Source: Streptomyces paludis
Lineage (GTDB): Bacteria > Actinomycetota > Actinomycetes > Streptomycetales > Streptomycetaceae
Assembly (NCBI RefSeq): GCF_003344965.1
Contig: NZ_CP031194.1
Coordinates: forward strand, 2,480,001-2,544,000
Direction: 5' to 3'
DNA: 64,000 nt
In this document: in pieces, positions 17,678 to 26,014 of the stretch
Position numbering within the stretch: the stretch's first letter is position 1
Layout: each line of letters begins with the position of its first letter
Notes under the pieces: generated by a model
Told to the model about the DNA's origin: nothing
The model's input: the letters and a program-made list of their open reading frames with translations, nothing else
The model's database searches: none
Made by a program: the position numbers and the translations under genes

Positions 17678-19471
17678 TCAGCGCATCCGCGTCGCCCACT
17701 CCCCCACCTTCGCGATCCGCTCCCGCAGCTGACCCGCCGTCGCCTCCGCGCTCGGCGGCCCGCCGCACACCCGGCGCAGCTCGGTGTGGATCACCCCGTG
17801 CGGCTTGCCGCTCTGGTGGACGTACGCGCCGACCATCGTGTTGAGCTGCTTGCGCAGCCCGAGCAGCTCCTTGTGGGAGACCACGGGCCGCTTCTCGGCG
17901 GGCAGCTCCAGCAGGTCCGCCTCCGCGTCCGGCTTCTTACGGCTGTGCGCGATCTGCCGGGCCTGCCGCTTCTGGAGCAGCATCTGCACCTGGTCCGGTT
18001 CCAGCAGGCCGGGGATGCCGAGGTAGTCCTGCTCCTCCTCGCTGCCGGGGTGCGCCTGCATGCCGAAGGCGGCGCCGTCGTACATGACCCGGTCGAAGAC
18101 GGCGTCGGACTCCAGCGCCTCGAACGTGAACTGCTCCTGTTCGCCGGTGTCCTCGTCCTGGAGCTTCTCGGCCTCCGCCATCTCCTTCTCGGACTCGGCG
18201 TAGGGGTCGTCCTCGCCCTTCTTCGGCTTGTCGAGCACATGGTCGCGCTCGACCTCCATCTCGGAGGCGAAGCCGAGCAGGCCGGGGATGGTCGGCAGGA
18301 ACACGGACGCGGTCTCGCCGCGCCGCCGGGACCGTACGAAACGGCCCACGGCCTGCGCGAAGAAGAGCGGGGTGGAGATGGTCGTGGCGTACACACCGAC
18401 GGCGAGACGGGGGACGTCGACGCCTTCGGACACCATGCGGACGGCGACCATCCAGCGGTCGTGGTTCGCGCTGAACTCGTCGATACGTTTGGACGCGCCG
18501 GTGTCGTCGGAGAGGACGACGGTCGCCTTCGAGCCGGTGATCTCCCGGATGATCTTGGCGTACGCGCGGGCCGAGTCCTGGTCGCTGGCGATGACCAGGG
18601 CGCCGGCGTCGGGGATGCCCTTGCGGACCTCGGTGAGCCGGCGGTCGGCGGCGCGCAGGACGTTGGGCATCCAGTCGCCGCGCGGGTCGAGGGCGGTGCG
18701 CCATGCCTGGGAGATGGCGTCCTTGGTCATCGGCTCGCCGAGCTTGGCGGCGATCTCGTCGCCGGCCTTGGTGCGCCAGCGCATGTTGCCGCTGTAGCTG
18801 AGGAAGATGACGGGGCGGACGACGCCGTCGCCCAACGCGTTCCCGTAGCCGTACGTGTAGTCGGCGGAGGAGCGGCGGATGCCGTCGTTGCCCTCCTCGT
18901 ACGCGACGAACGGGATGGGGTTGGTGTCGGAGCGGAACGGCGTCCCGGTCAGCGCGAGCCGCCGGGTCGCCGGCTCGAACGCCTCCAGGCATGCCTCGCC
19001 CCAGGACTTGGAGTCACCGGCGTGGTGGATCTCGTCGAGGATGACCAGGGTCTTCCGCTGCTCGCACCGGTTGCGGTGCAGCATGGGCCGCACGCCGACA
19101 CCGGCGTAGGTGATGGCGACGCCGTCGTACTCCTTGCTCACCGGTCCCGCGCTGTACTCCGGGTCCAGCTTGATGCCTATACGGGCGGCGGCCTCGGCCC
19201 ACTGCTTCTTCAGGTGCTCGGTGGGCGCGACGACGGTCACCTGCTGCACGACGTGGTGGTGCAGCAGCCAGGACGCCAGGGTCAGCGCGAAGGTCGTCTT
19301 CCCGGCGCCGGGGGTCGCGACGGCGAGGAAGTCGCGCGGCTGCGTCTCCAGATATCTGCCGAGGGCGTTCTCCTGCCAGGCGCGCAGCTTGTTGGCGGTG
19401 CCCCAGGGGGCGCGGCCGGGAAACGCGGGTGAGAGGTGATGGGAGGAGGGGGAGGAGGCGGTAGTAGTCAC
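17678..19471 (-). CDS. DEAD/DEAH-box (SF2) helicase
   Basis: A 597-residue superfamily-2 helicase. The GTG at 19471 gives the start MTTTASSPSSHHL; the frame upstream to 19621 runs through a terminator and is not used. Walker A is TPGAGKT (residues 53-59), the DEAH box reads DEIHH, motif III region is LTGTPFR, and motif VI is QAVGRFVRSRRRG. The overall layout resembles UvrB/XPB-like DNA helicases common to actinobacteria. An acidic insert (about 430-480, rich in Glu and Asp) follows the helicase core. Probable role in DNA repair or restart; substrate not determinable here. Confidence 0.88.
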   Translation of the reverse strand: MTTTASSPSSHHLSPAFPGRAPWGTANKLRAWQENALGRYLETQPRDFLAVATPGAGKTTFALTLASWLLHHHVVQQVTVVAPTEHLKKQWAEAAARIGIKLDPEYSAGPVSKEYDGVAITYAGVGVRPMLHRNRCEQRKTLVILDEIHHAGDSKSWGEACLEAFEPATRRLALTGTPFRSDTNPIPFVAYEEGNDGIRRSSADYTYGYGNALGDGVVRPVIFLSYSGNMRWRTKAGDEIAAKLGEPMTKDAISQAWRTALDPRGDWMPNVLRAADRRLTEVRKGIPDAGALVIASDQDSARAYAKIIREITGSKATVVLSDDTGASKRIDEFSANHDRWMVAVRMVSEGVDVPRLAVGVYATTISTPLFFAQAVGRFVRSRRRGETASVFLPTIPGLLGFASEMEVERDHVLDKPKKGEDDPYAESEKEMAEAEKLQDEDTGEQEQFTFEALESDAVFDRVMYDGAAFGMQAHPGSEEEQDYLGIPGLLEPDQVQMLLQKRQARQIAHSRKKPDAEADLLELPAEKRPVVSHKELLGLRKQLNTMVGAYVHQSGKPHGVIHTELRRVCGGPPSAEATAGQLRERIAKVGEWATRMR

Positions 19472-19536
19472 GGTCTCCGGTTCGGCGCTCGGGGTCGGCA
19501 CGCGTGGGCGGGGGCCGCGAGGGCGGGGACCGCGCG

Positions 19537-19582
19537 TACGAGGACCGGGCCACCCTACCCGCGCGACGGCCCGGTCCTCGTA
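19537..19582 (-). terminator. Perfect 15-bp stem hairpin after the Doc gene
   Basis: TACGAGGACCGGGCC (19537-19551) pairs exactly with GGCCCGGTCCTCGTA (19568-19582) around a 16-nt loop. It lies about 50 bp past the stop of the Doc toxin gene and ahead of the helicase start. Confidence 0.7.
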
Positions 19583-19633
19583 TGAACCGAGGGGTCGGCG
19601 GACAGGTGGGACGGGCGCCACACCGTCATCGGC

Positions 19634-20002
19634 TCAGCGCGCGAAGCGCGGGAGCAGCTCAGCGATCTTCGGCATCTCCAGCTCGCCCTGGCAGACGCTC
19701 AGCACGAACCGTTCCGCTTCGTCGACGTCGAAGTCGGGTCGCAGCGGATGCCCGTTCAGGTGCAGAAGGACCCAGGTTGCATACCAGGCGATGCGCTTGT
19801 TGCCGTCCACGAGCGCGTGATTGCGTGCCAGCGATTCCATCAGGGCAGCGGCCTTCTGCCATACGTCCGGATAGGCATCCTGGCCGAACACGCTCGCCTG
19901 CGGGCGCGAGAGGGCCGAGTCGAGCAGCCCGTAATCACGCACCTCGTCGGTGCCGAGATTCTTGGCGAGGCCGAGACTCTCCGGCAGCGTCAAGTAGTAC
20001 AT
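19634..20002 (-). CDS. doc: Doc-type toxin (Fic family)
   Basis: A 122-residue Fic/Doc-fold protein. The active-site loop is HALVDGNKRIAW (residues 62-73), matching the H-x-x-x-D-x-N-K-R signature of Doc, which phosphorylates EF-Tu in the characterised P1 system. The ATG overlaps the antitoxin stop (TGATG), the standard coupled layout for a toxin-antitoxin pair. The Asp at the fourth position is Doc-like, so kinase and not AMP-transferase activity is the better guess. Confidence 0.88.
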   Translation of the reverse strand: MYYLTLPESLGLAKNLGTDEVRDYGLLDSALSRPQASVFGQDAYPDVWQKAAALMESLARNHALVDGNKRIAWYATWVLLHLNGHPLRPDFDVDEAERFVLSVCQGELEMPKIAELLPRFAR

Positions 20003-20199
20003 CAGGCGAGCCTCCGGTTCAGCTCCTCACTCGCTCTCAGCACGTGGGCCGCCGCCTCGTTGAAGAGGCGGGCGCGCTCGTTCACAGCGGTCATGACCGC
20101 GTCGTGCGCGAAGGACTGCATACTGCGCCCCTCAGCATCAGCACGATCGCGCAGGGCGTCCAGCTCTTCTTCGGTGAACCTCAGATTCAGACCAGCCAT
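20002..20199 (-). CDS. Antitoxin of the Doc module
   Basis: A 65-residue protein upstream of and overlapping doc. The N-terminal strand and helices (LNLRFTEEELDALRDRADAEG) look like a ribbon-helix-helix DNA-binding domain, unlike the classical Phd fold. The C-terminal helix (FNEAAAHVLRASEELNRRL) would bind and block the toxin. It probably represses its own promoter by way of the repeats at 20208-20228. Confidence 0.8.
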   Translation of the reverse strand: MAGLNLRFTEEELDALRDRADAEGRSMQSFAHDAVMTAVNERARLFNEAAAHVLRASEELNRRLA

Positions 20200-20207
20200 G
20201 GCGCCAT

Positions 20208-20230
20208 GGTACCGAGTGGTACCGCGTGGG
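20208..20230. promoter_or_regulatory. Candidate operator of the toxin-antitoxin operon
   Basis: GGTACCGAGT at 20208-20217 is followed directly by GGTACCGCGT at 20218-20227. Each copy contains the palindrome GGTACC. The pair lies 9 bp upstream of the antitoxin start, next to a second palindrome (CCATGG). This is a suitable site for a ribbon-helix-helix repressor. Confidence 0.5.
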
Positions 20231-20273
20231 GCCCAAAGAGTTGTTCACCGGACCGGACCCGGCCCCCCACCTG

Positions 20274-21782
20274 CTATCGCCCGGGAACCGGCCCCGCCGC
20301 CGGGACCCGTACCCGCAGGGCCACCCAGACCCCCGCCAGGGCCACCATCGCCATCGGGAGGAAGACCGCCACGAAGGCCGCCGGGTGGGAGCCGGTGGTG
20401 GCGGCGGTTGCCGCGTCGGTGGCGGCGCTGTGGCCCACCGCGCCGCCGCCCAGGGCGGCGAAGGCCGTGCCGCCCGCCGCGAGGAGGAGGACGTTCGAGA
20501 GGCCGTCGGACATCTGGAGCGCCGCCGAGTTCGCGCCCGCCTCCTCCGGCGCCGAGAGCTTGAAGAGCAGCACGCTCGTCGAGGCCAGCACCGCGCCCAT
20601 GCCGAGACAGCCGACGCCCCAGCCGACCGCCAGGACCCAGACCGGGACGGCCTCGATCAGTACGGTCGGCGCGATGGCGATCGCCAGCGCGACCAGCACC
20701 ATGCCGCCCGCCATCAGCGGCTCGCGGTACGGCTCCAGGCGCGGCCGGGACTGTACGTACGAACCGAGCGCCCATGTCGCGCCGCCCGCCGCCAGCGAGA
20801 GACCGGCCATGGTCGGGGAGAGGCCGCGCTGGGTGACGAGCATCAGCGGCACAAAGCTCTCCGCCGCGATGAACGACCCCGCCGCGACCCCCCGGAGCAG
20901 CACCACCGACGGCAGCCCGCGAGCCGCGCGCCAGGTGCCGGCCGGGAGCAGCCCGAGCACGGCGGGCACGAGGAACGCGATCCCGGCCACCGCCGGCAGG
21001 AGCGAGAGCCAGCGCGCCTCCTGGCCCGCGTACTGGAGCAGCGCCGCGCCCAGCGAGATCGAGAGCGCGAGCCGGATCCGGCGCGCGTCGAACGCGGGCA
21101 CGGGTCCCGACGGGTCGGCCGGCCCGGACGCCGTCCGCCGTATCGCGGGCAGCGCGAGCGCCAGCGGCGGCAGGACGAGCACGGGGATGCCGACGAACAC
21201 CCAGCGCCAGCCGAGGTGCTCGGTGATCGTCCCGGCGGCGAGCGGCCCGACCACCGACGGGATCACCCAGCTCGCGGCGAACGCGGCCATGATCGCGGGC
21301 CGCAGCCGTTCCGGATACGCGCGGCTCACGACGACGTACAGCGCGACGATCACCAGCCCGCCGCCGAGCCCCTGCACGGCGCGGCCGAGGATGAACAGCA
21401 GCATCGTGGACGCGGTGCCCGAGACCATCAGCCCGGCGGCGAACGCGCTGATCCCGGTGGCGAGCGGCGCCAGCGGCCCGCTGCGGTCGGCCCACTGCCC
21501 GGACAGCACCATCGCGAAGAGGCTGGTGGTGAAGTACGCCGAGAACGCGAACGCGTACAGCGACACGCCGTGCAGCTCCCGCGCGGCCACCGGCATCGCC
21601 GTACCGACGGCGGTCGCCTCGAAGGCGATCAGCAGCACGACGGAAACGATGCCGATGCTGAGCGCCCGGTGCGCCGGCCCGAGCACCCCGCGCTCGGGCG
21701 TCGGCGCGGGGGCGGGGGCGGGGGCGGGCGCTTGGGCTGGTGCTGGTGCGACGGCGGCGTCGTACGGATCCGGGACGGTCAT
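20274..21782 (-). CDS. MFS multidrug-type exporter, probably 14 helices
   Basis: A 502-residue major facilitator. A long Pro/Ala repeat tail (APAPAPAP) precedes the first helix. Family signs are TAVGTAMPVAARELHG after helix 1, GQWADRSGPLAP in the loop between helices 2 and 3, and GRAVQGLGGGLVIVALYVVVS. The length and pattern fit the DHA2 drug:H+ antiporter group. Substrate unknown. It is not in an operon: the antitoxin gene lies downstream on the same strand and tRNA-Cys upstream on the other. Confidence 0.87.
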   Translation of the reverse strand: MTVPDPYDAAVAPAPAQAPAPAPAPAPTPERGVLGPAHRALSIGIVSVVLLIAFEATAVGTAMPVAARELHGVSLYAFAFSAYFTTSLFAMVLSGQWADRSGPLAPLATGISAFAAGLMVSGTASTMLLFILGRAVQGLGGGLVIVALYVVVSRAYPERLRPAIMAAFAASWVIPSVVGPLAAGTITEHLGWRWVFVGIPVLVLPPLALALPAIRRTASGPADPSGPVPAFDARRIRLALSISLGAALLQYAGQEARWLSLLPAVAGIAFLVPAVLGLLPAGTWRAARGLPSVVLLRGVAAGSFIAAESFVPLMLVTQRGLSPTMAGLSLAAGGATWALGSYVQSRPRLEPYREPLMAGGMVLVALAIAIAPTVLIEAVPVWVLAVGWGVGCLGMGAVLASTSVLLFKLSAPEEAGANSAALQMSDGLSNVLLLAAGGTAFAALGGGAVGHSAATDAATAATTGSHPAAFVAVFLPMAMVALAGVWVALRVRVPAAGPVPGR

Positions 21783-21993
21783 TGCCTCAGCGTAAGGGGC
21801 TTGTCCCTGTTTGAGCCCTGGCGCGAGGTGTATCCGCCCTGGTCCCTTGGTCGTAAGCCGTTCATGAACGGCGTATGGCAGTCGCGTTGCACGGCGCCCG
21901 GGACCCTTGAGCGGGTGAGGTGCGGGGGCCTACCTTCGAGAAGGCAAGAGGAAAGCAGAGAACGCAGAGAACAGCGAACAACAGCAGTTGCCC

Positions 21994-22068
21994 GGCCGTG
22001 TGCCCGAGTGGTTCAGGGGCTCGATTGCAAATCGAGTTACGTGGGTTCGATTCCCGCCACGGCCTCCA
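21994..22068 (+). tRNA. tRNA-Cys (GCA anticodon)
   Basis: A full cloverleaf can be drawn. Acceptor stem GGCCGTG (21994-22000) pairs with CACGGCC (22058-22064); the anticodon arm is CTCGA-TTGCAAA-TCGAG with GCA in the loop; the T arm is GTGGG-TTCGATT-CCCGC. The discriminator base is T, as expected for cysteine, and CCA is encoded (22066-22068). A strong hairpin follows at once. Confidence 0.93.
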
Positions 22069-22072
22069 TACA

Positions 22073-22106
22073 GAGCGGCCCGTCCCCTCCGGGGGGCGGG
22101 CCGCTC
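22073..22106 (+). terminator. Terminator of tRNA-Cys
   Basis: GAGCGGCCCG (22073-22082) pairs with CGGGCCGCTC (22097-22106), directly after the tRNA CCA end. The 160 bp that follow up to the molybdoenzyme stop hold nothing else recognisable. Confidence 0.8.
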
Positions 22107-22265
22107 CTCGTGTCAGCCCGATGCCCCGCCGTGAGGTTAGCGGGTGAGCATCGTGCCGAGTTCCCGCCGAAGCGGGGCTGGACGGCGGGCTGCCCATGCC
22201 GTTCTCCTGCACGGTCGGCAACTGCGGCGAATGCCGGGGCAGCGGAGTGACGAAGTACTACGGAA

Positions 22266-24569
22266 TCACGGCGCCGCCACCGCCGCCTGCGGCCGGATCG
22301 GGAGTCGGCTGATCGGCCGGCCCGTGGCCGCCCGTACCGCCGACGCCACCGCCGCCGGGGACGTCACGACCGGCGCCGCACTGGCGGGCTTCGCGCCGAA
22401 GGGCGCGACCACGTCGCGCTCCTCGATGAGCTGGACGATCCGGATGTCCGGCGCGTCCAGGGACGTCGGCAGCGCGTAACCGGTCAGGTCGGGACGGCGG
22501 ATCACCCCGCGGTTGGTACGCAGGTTCTCGGTGAGGGCCGTGCCGATGCCCTGGGTGACGCCGGCCTCGATCCGGGTCGCGAGCTGCGCCGGGTTGAGGA
22601 CGCGGCCGACGTCCTGCGCCACGGCCATCTCCACCACCCGTACCGCGCCCAGCTCGATGTCGACGTCCACCACCGCGCGGATCGCGCAGAACGCCATGCC
22701 CACGAAGGCGTCGCCCTGCCCGGAGGCGTCGAGGGGCTCGGTCGGGTGCGGGCGGCACTGGGCGGTGGCCCACAGTTCCTTGCCGTCCATGGCCTCGGTG
22801 ACGGTGGTGGAGAGCACCCCGTCGTACGAGGTGATCTTGCCGTCGGTGATCTGGAGCAGCTCGGTCGACATCCCGAACTTGTGCGCCAGCGGCTGGAGGA
22901 GCTGCGTACGGACCATCTTCGCCGCTCGCTCGACCGCGCCGCCCGAGACCCAGGTGTGGCGTCCGTGGGCGGCCGGGCCCGCCGGGGGCTGGTCGGTGTC
23001 GACGGAGGCCACGTGGACCTCCTCGATGCCCAGGGTCTCCTGGACGATCTGCCGGGCGAGGGTGGCGAAGCCCTGTCCGGTCTCGACGGCCGCGCAGATG
23101 ACCGTGGCGATGCCGTCGTGGACCTTGACGGTGGCGGTGGAGACCTCGTCGGCCCCCTCGGCGCCCAGCATGTGGACCATGCCCAGCGCGTAGCCGACCC
23201 CGCGCCGTACCGCGCCCGGCTCGCCCGCGCCCTCCGGGCCGCCGGGCAGCAGCCAGGCGGCCTCGGGGGTGTCCTTGGGGAGCGGCGGCAGCGGGTAGTC
23301 CCGTACGGCGGTGAGGAGTTCGGCCACCGGGGCCGGGCAGGTCACGGTCTGGCCGGTGGGCAGGATGTCGCCGGTCGCGAGGACGTTACGGAGCCGGAGT
23401 TCGGCCGGGTCCACCCCGATCTTGGCTGCCAGCTTGTCCATCTGGCCCTCGTACGCGGCACAGACCTGCATGGCGCCCTCGCCCCGGACATGGCCGGAGG
23501 GCGGGTTGTTCGTACGGACGGCCCAGCCCTCGATGAAGGCGTGCGGGACGACGTACGGGCCGCAGGCGAAGGCGACGGCCGCCGCGAGGGACTCGGACGA
23601 GGCGTCCGCGTACGCGCCCGCGTCCAGCAGGATCTGCGCCTCGACCTTGACGAGCCGGCCCTCGGTGTCCGCGTGGTGGCGGTAGCGGAGCAGGGTCGGG
23701 TGGCGGTGGGCGTGGCCGAGGAAGGACTCCTCGCGGGTCGCGGCGAGTTTGACCGGGCAGCCGGTGCGCAGGGCGAGCAGGCCGAGCGGGATCTGGAAGC
23801 CCGGGTCCTCGCGGTCGCCGGTGGCGCCGGGGACGCCGGTGACGACGACCTTGACCATCTCGGGGGCGAGCCCGAAGCAGGCGGCGGCCAGATCGCGGTC
23901 GGTGTGCGGGTCGGTGGAGGCGGTGTAGATCTCGACGCCCCCGTCGGGTCTCGGCACGGCGAGGCCGGCCTCGGCGCCGATGGGGGCCGGGTCCTGGCGG
24001 CCGATGCGGTAGAGGCCCTCGACGATGACCTCGCCGGTGACCGTGGCGTCGCCGTAGCTGAGCGGGATGTGCCGGATCAGATTGCCGTCGGGGTGCAGCG
24101 GTTCGGCGGCGAACGCCTTCTCGGGGTCGGTGACCGGGTCGAGCACCTCGTACTCGACGGTGATCGCGGCGGCGGCGAGCCGGGCGGTGTCGGGGTGGTC
24201 GGCGGCGACGGCGGCGATGGCCTCGCCGTGGTGGCGCACGACCTCGGCGGCGAACACGGGACGGTCGACGACGCGCCGGCCGTACGCGGTGTCGCCGGGG
24301 ACGTCGTCATGGGTGATGACGGCCCGTACACCGGGCATTTCGGCGGCGCCGGAGGTGTCGATGGCGATGATCCGGGCATGCGGGTGCGGGGAGCGCAGGA
24401 TGGCCGCCCACAGCAGTCCCTCGGCCCACAGGTCGGCGGCGTACGGGAAGGTGCCCTCGGTCTTCGCGCGCGCGTCGGCCGGGGGGAGGGACGCACCGAG
24501 GCCGTGCGCGGGCGGCTCCTGCTGGGGGCCGTCGAGCGCCGTGATCCCGGTGGCCGCGTCGTTGCTCAC
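22266..24569 (-). CDS. Xanthine-dehydrogenase-family molybdopterin-binding subunit
   Basis: A 767-residue large subunit that should hold the Mo cofactor and oxidise a purine or aldehyde. The GTG at 24569 overlaps the stop of the Fe-S subunit gene (GTGA); the frame continues far upstream but only as a shadow of that gene. The family core is present: GEGAMQVCAAYEGQMD, HGRHTWVSGGAVE, VETGQGFATLARQI and GRVLNPAQLATRIEAGVTQGIG. The C-terminal region reads VAPFGAKPASAAPVV where active members have a GxGE motif carrying the catalytic Glu, so that residue appears to be absent. Last gene of a three-gene operon. Confidence 0.88.
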   Translation of the reverse strand: MSNDAATGITALDGPQQEPPAHGLGASLPPADARAKTEGTFPYAADLWAEGLLWAAILRSPHPHARIIAIDTSGAAEMPGVRAVITHDDVPGDTAYGRRVVDRPVFAAEVVRHHGEAIAAVAADHPDTARLAAAAITVEYEVLDPVTDPEKAFAAEPLHPDGNLIRHIPLSYGDATVTGEVIVEGLYRIGRQDPAPIGAEAGLAVPRPDGGVEIYTASTDPHTDRDLAAACFGLAPEMVKVVVTGVPGATGDREDPGFQIPLGLLALRTGCPVKLAATREESFLGHAHRHPTLLRYRHHADTEGRLVKVEAQILLDAGAYADASSESLAAAVAFACGPYVVPHAFIEGWAVRTNNPPSGHVRGEGAMQVCAAYEGQMDKLAAKIGVDPAELRLRNVLATGDILPTGQTVTCPAPVAELLTAVRDYPLPPLPKDTPEAAWLLPGGPEGAGEPGAVRRGVGYALGMVHMLGAEGADEVSTATVKVHDGIATVICAAVETGQGFATLARQIVQETLGIEEVHVASVDTDQPPAGPAAHGRHTWVSGGAVERAAKMVRTQLLQPLAHKFGMSTELLQITDGKITSYDGVLSTTVTEAMDGKELWATAQCRPHPTEPLDASGQGDAFVGMAFCAIRAVVDVDIELGAVRVVEMAVAQDVGRVLNPAQLATRIEAGVTQGIGTALTENLRTNRGVIRRPDLTGYALPTSLDAPDIRIVQLIEERDVVAPFGAKPASAAPVVTSPAAVASAVRAATGRPISRLPIRPQAAVAAP

Positions 24570-26014
24570 GCCATGCCTCCGTCGGGCGAGTGCGGGTTCT
24601 GGCCGTTCTGGTGCTGGCTGTTCTGCTGCTGGTTGTTCTGCTGGCCGTTCTGGGCGCCGGGTGACGCCTGGTGCGGTACGCGGGCCTCTTCGGACGCCGC
24701 GGCGGCGGCCTCGGCGCTGGCCTTGCGGCCGGCGACGACCTCGTCCACCGCGTCGAGCACACCACGGTAGCCGGAGCAGCGGCAGAGGTTGCCGCAGAGC
24801 GCCTGGCGGGTCTCCAACTCGCTGGGGGCGTGATTGCCCTCCAGCAGATCGTGGACGGTCATGGCCATGCCGGGGATACAGAAACCGCACTGCACCGCAC
24901 CGCACTTGGCCAGCGCCCGCTGGACGTCGGAGGGTTCGCCGTCGGCGGCCAGGCCCTCGACCGTACGGACCTCGGAGCCGGCCGCGGTGGCGGCGGGCAC
25001 CAGGCAGGACGCCACGAGCCGGCCGTCGACCTGCACGTTGCAGGCGCCGCACTCGCCCTGCGAGCAGCCGTCCTTGGCGCCCGCGAGGCCGAGGCGCTCG
25101 CGCAGCACGTACAGCAGCGACTCGCCGATCCACGCGTCGGTGACGGGGCGGTCCGCGCCGTTGACGCGCAGGACGTAGGAGCCGCCGGGGTGTTCGGCGG
25201 TGCCGTTGCTGCTGGTGAGCGGCTCGGGCTCGGCGGACTCCGGGGCGGGGGCGGGCTCGGGCGTTTCCGGTACGTCGGCGGGGGTGGCCGCCTCCGTGCC
25301 CGTACCCGCGTCCGTATCCGCGCCCGGGGCGCCCTCGTCGGAGACAGCCGCGTCGGACGCGGTGGCGTCCCCGTCCGCCGCCCACGGAGCGGCGGCGCCG
25401 CCCGGCAGTGTGGCGGGCGGGCTGCCGCCGGTCCACTGGGCCGACGACGTCAGCGCGGCGGTGCTGAACTCGCCGGATTCCTCCGGCAGTTCGCCCCGCG
25501 CGACGGGAATGGTCCACTGGCCGGTCAGCTCGGCGCCGCCGCCTCCGTCCGCGCCGCCCGTACCCGAGGAGGACGGCCCCTGGCCGTCCTGACCGGGCCC
25601 CGCGCCGAGGTCCGCCTCCGCGACGGTGGCGCTGAAGTTCCAGTGGCTCGTGCCCTGCGACTCGTAGCCGCCCGGGCCGTAACCGCCGTGCGCGTAGCCG
25701 CTCGTGCCGTACGCCTGGCCGTCCCCCGTGCCACTGCCGTCCCGCGCGGGCTCGGGCCACTGTGTGCCGCCCGCGCCGGCGACCGGCTGCGCGGCCCAGC
25801 CGCCCGGCGCCGCCTGGTCGTTGTGCGTGGGCGGGCCGATGCTCGGCGGTACGTAACCGTGCCCGGGCGCGGCCAGCGGCGCGTCCTGGGAGTCCTCCGG
25901 GGGCAGCTGGACAAACGCGGTCGACTCACCGTCGTACTCGCCGCCCTGCGGGACCGGCTGCCAGCCGCCCGGTGCCACGGGCGTCCCCGTACCGGAACTC
26001 TCATTGGTGGTCAC
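24566..26014 (-). CDS. [2Fe-2S] subunit of the molybdoenzyme with long disordered N-terminus
   Basis: A 482-residue iron-sulphur subunit, about three times the usual length of 160. The GTG at 26014 is preceded by GGGGAGGG and overlaps the FAD-subunit stop (GTGA). Residues 1 to about 290 are low complexity (Gly, Pro, Ala, Thr, Glu). The two [2Fe-2S] clusters follow: CSQGECGACNV ending in LVASC, then CGFCIPGM and CGNLCRCSGY. The last 45 residues are a Gln/Asn run. It carries electrons from the Mo site to FAD. The long tail is probably a linker or partner-binding region. Confidence 0.88.
   Translation of the reverse strand: MTTNESSGTGTPVAPGGWQPVPQGGEYDGESTAFVQLPPEDSQDAPLAAPGHGYVPPSIGPPTHNDQAAPGGWAAQPVAGAGGTQWPEPARDGSGTGDGQAYGTSGYAHGGYGPGGYESQGTSHWNFSATVAEADLGAGPGQDGQGPSSSGTGGADGGGGAELTGQWTIPVARGELPEESGEFSTAALTSSAQWTGGSPPATLPGGAAAPWAADGDATASDAAVSDEGAPGADTDAGTGTEAATPADVPETPEPAPAPESAEPEPLTSSNGTAEHPGGSYVLRVNGADRPVTDAWIGESLLYVLRERLGLAGAKDGCSQGECGACNVQVDGRLVASCLVPAATAAGSEVRTVEGLAADGEPSDVQRALAKCGAVQCGFCIPGMAMTVHDLLEGNHAPSELETRQALCGNLCRCSGYRGVLDAVDEVVAGRKASAEAAAAASEEARVPHQASPGAQNGQQNNQQQNSQHQNGQNPHSPDGGMA

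Noticed and set aside
19504..21795. A 763-codon rightward open frame
   Set aside because: Antisense to the Doc module and MFS transporter, with no domain; a shadow frame.
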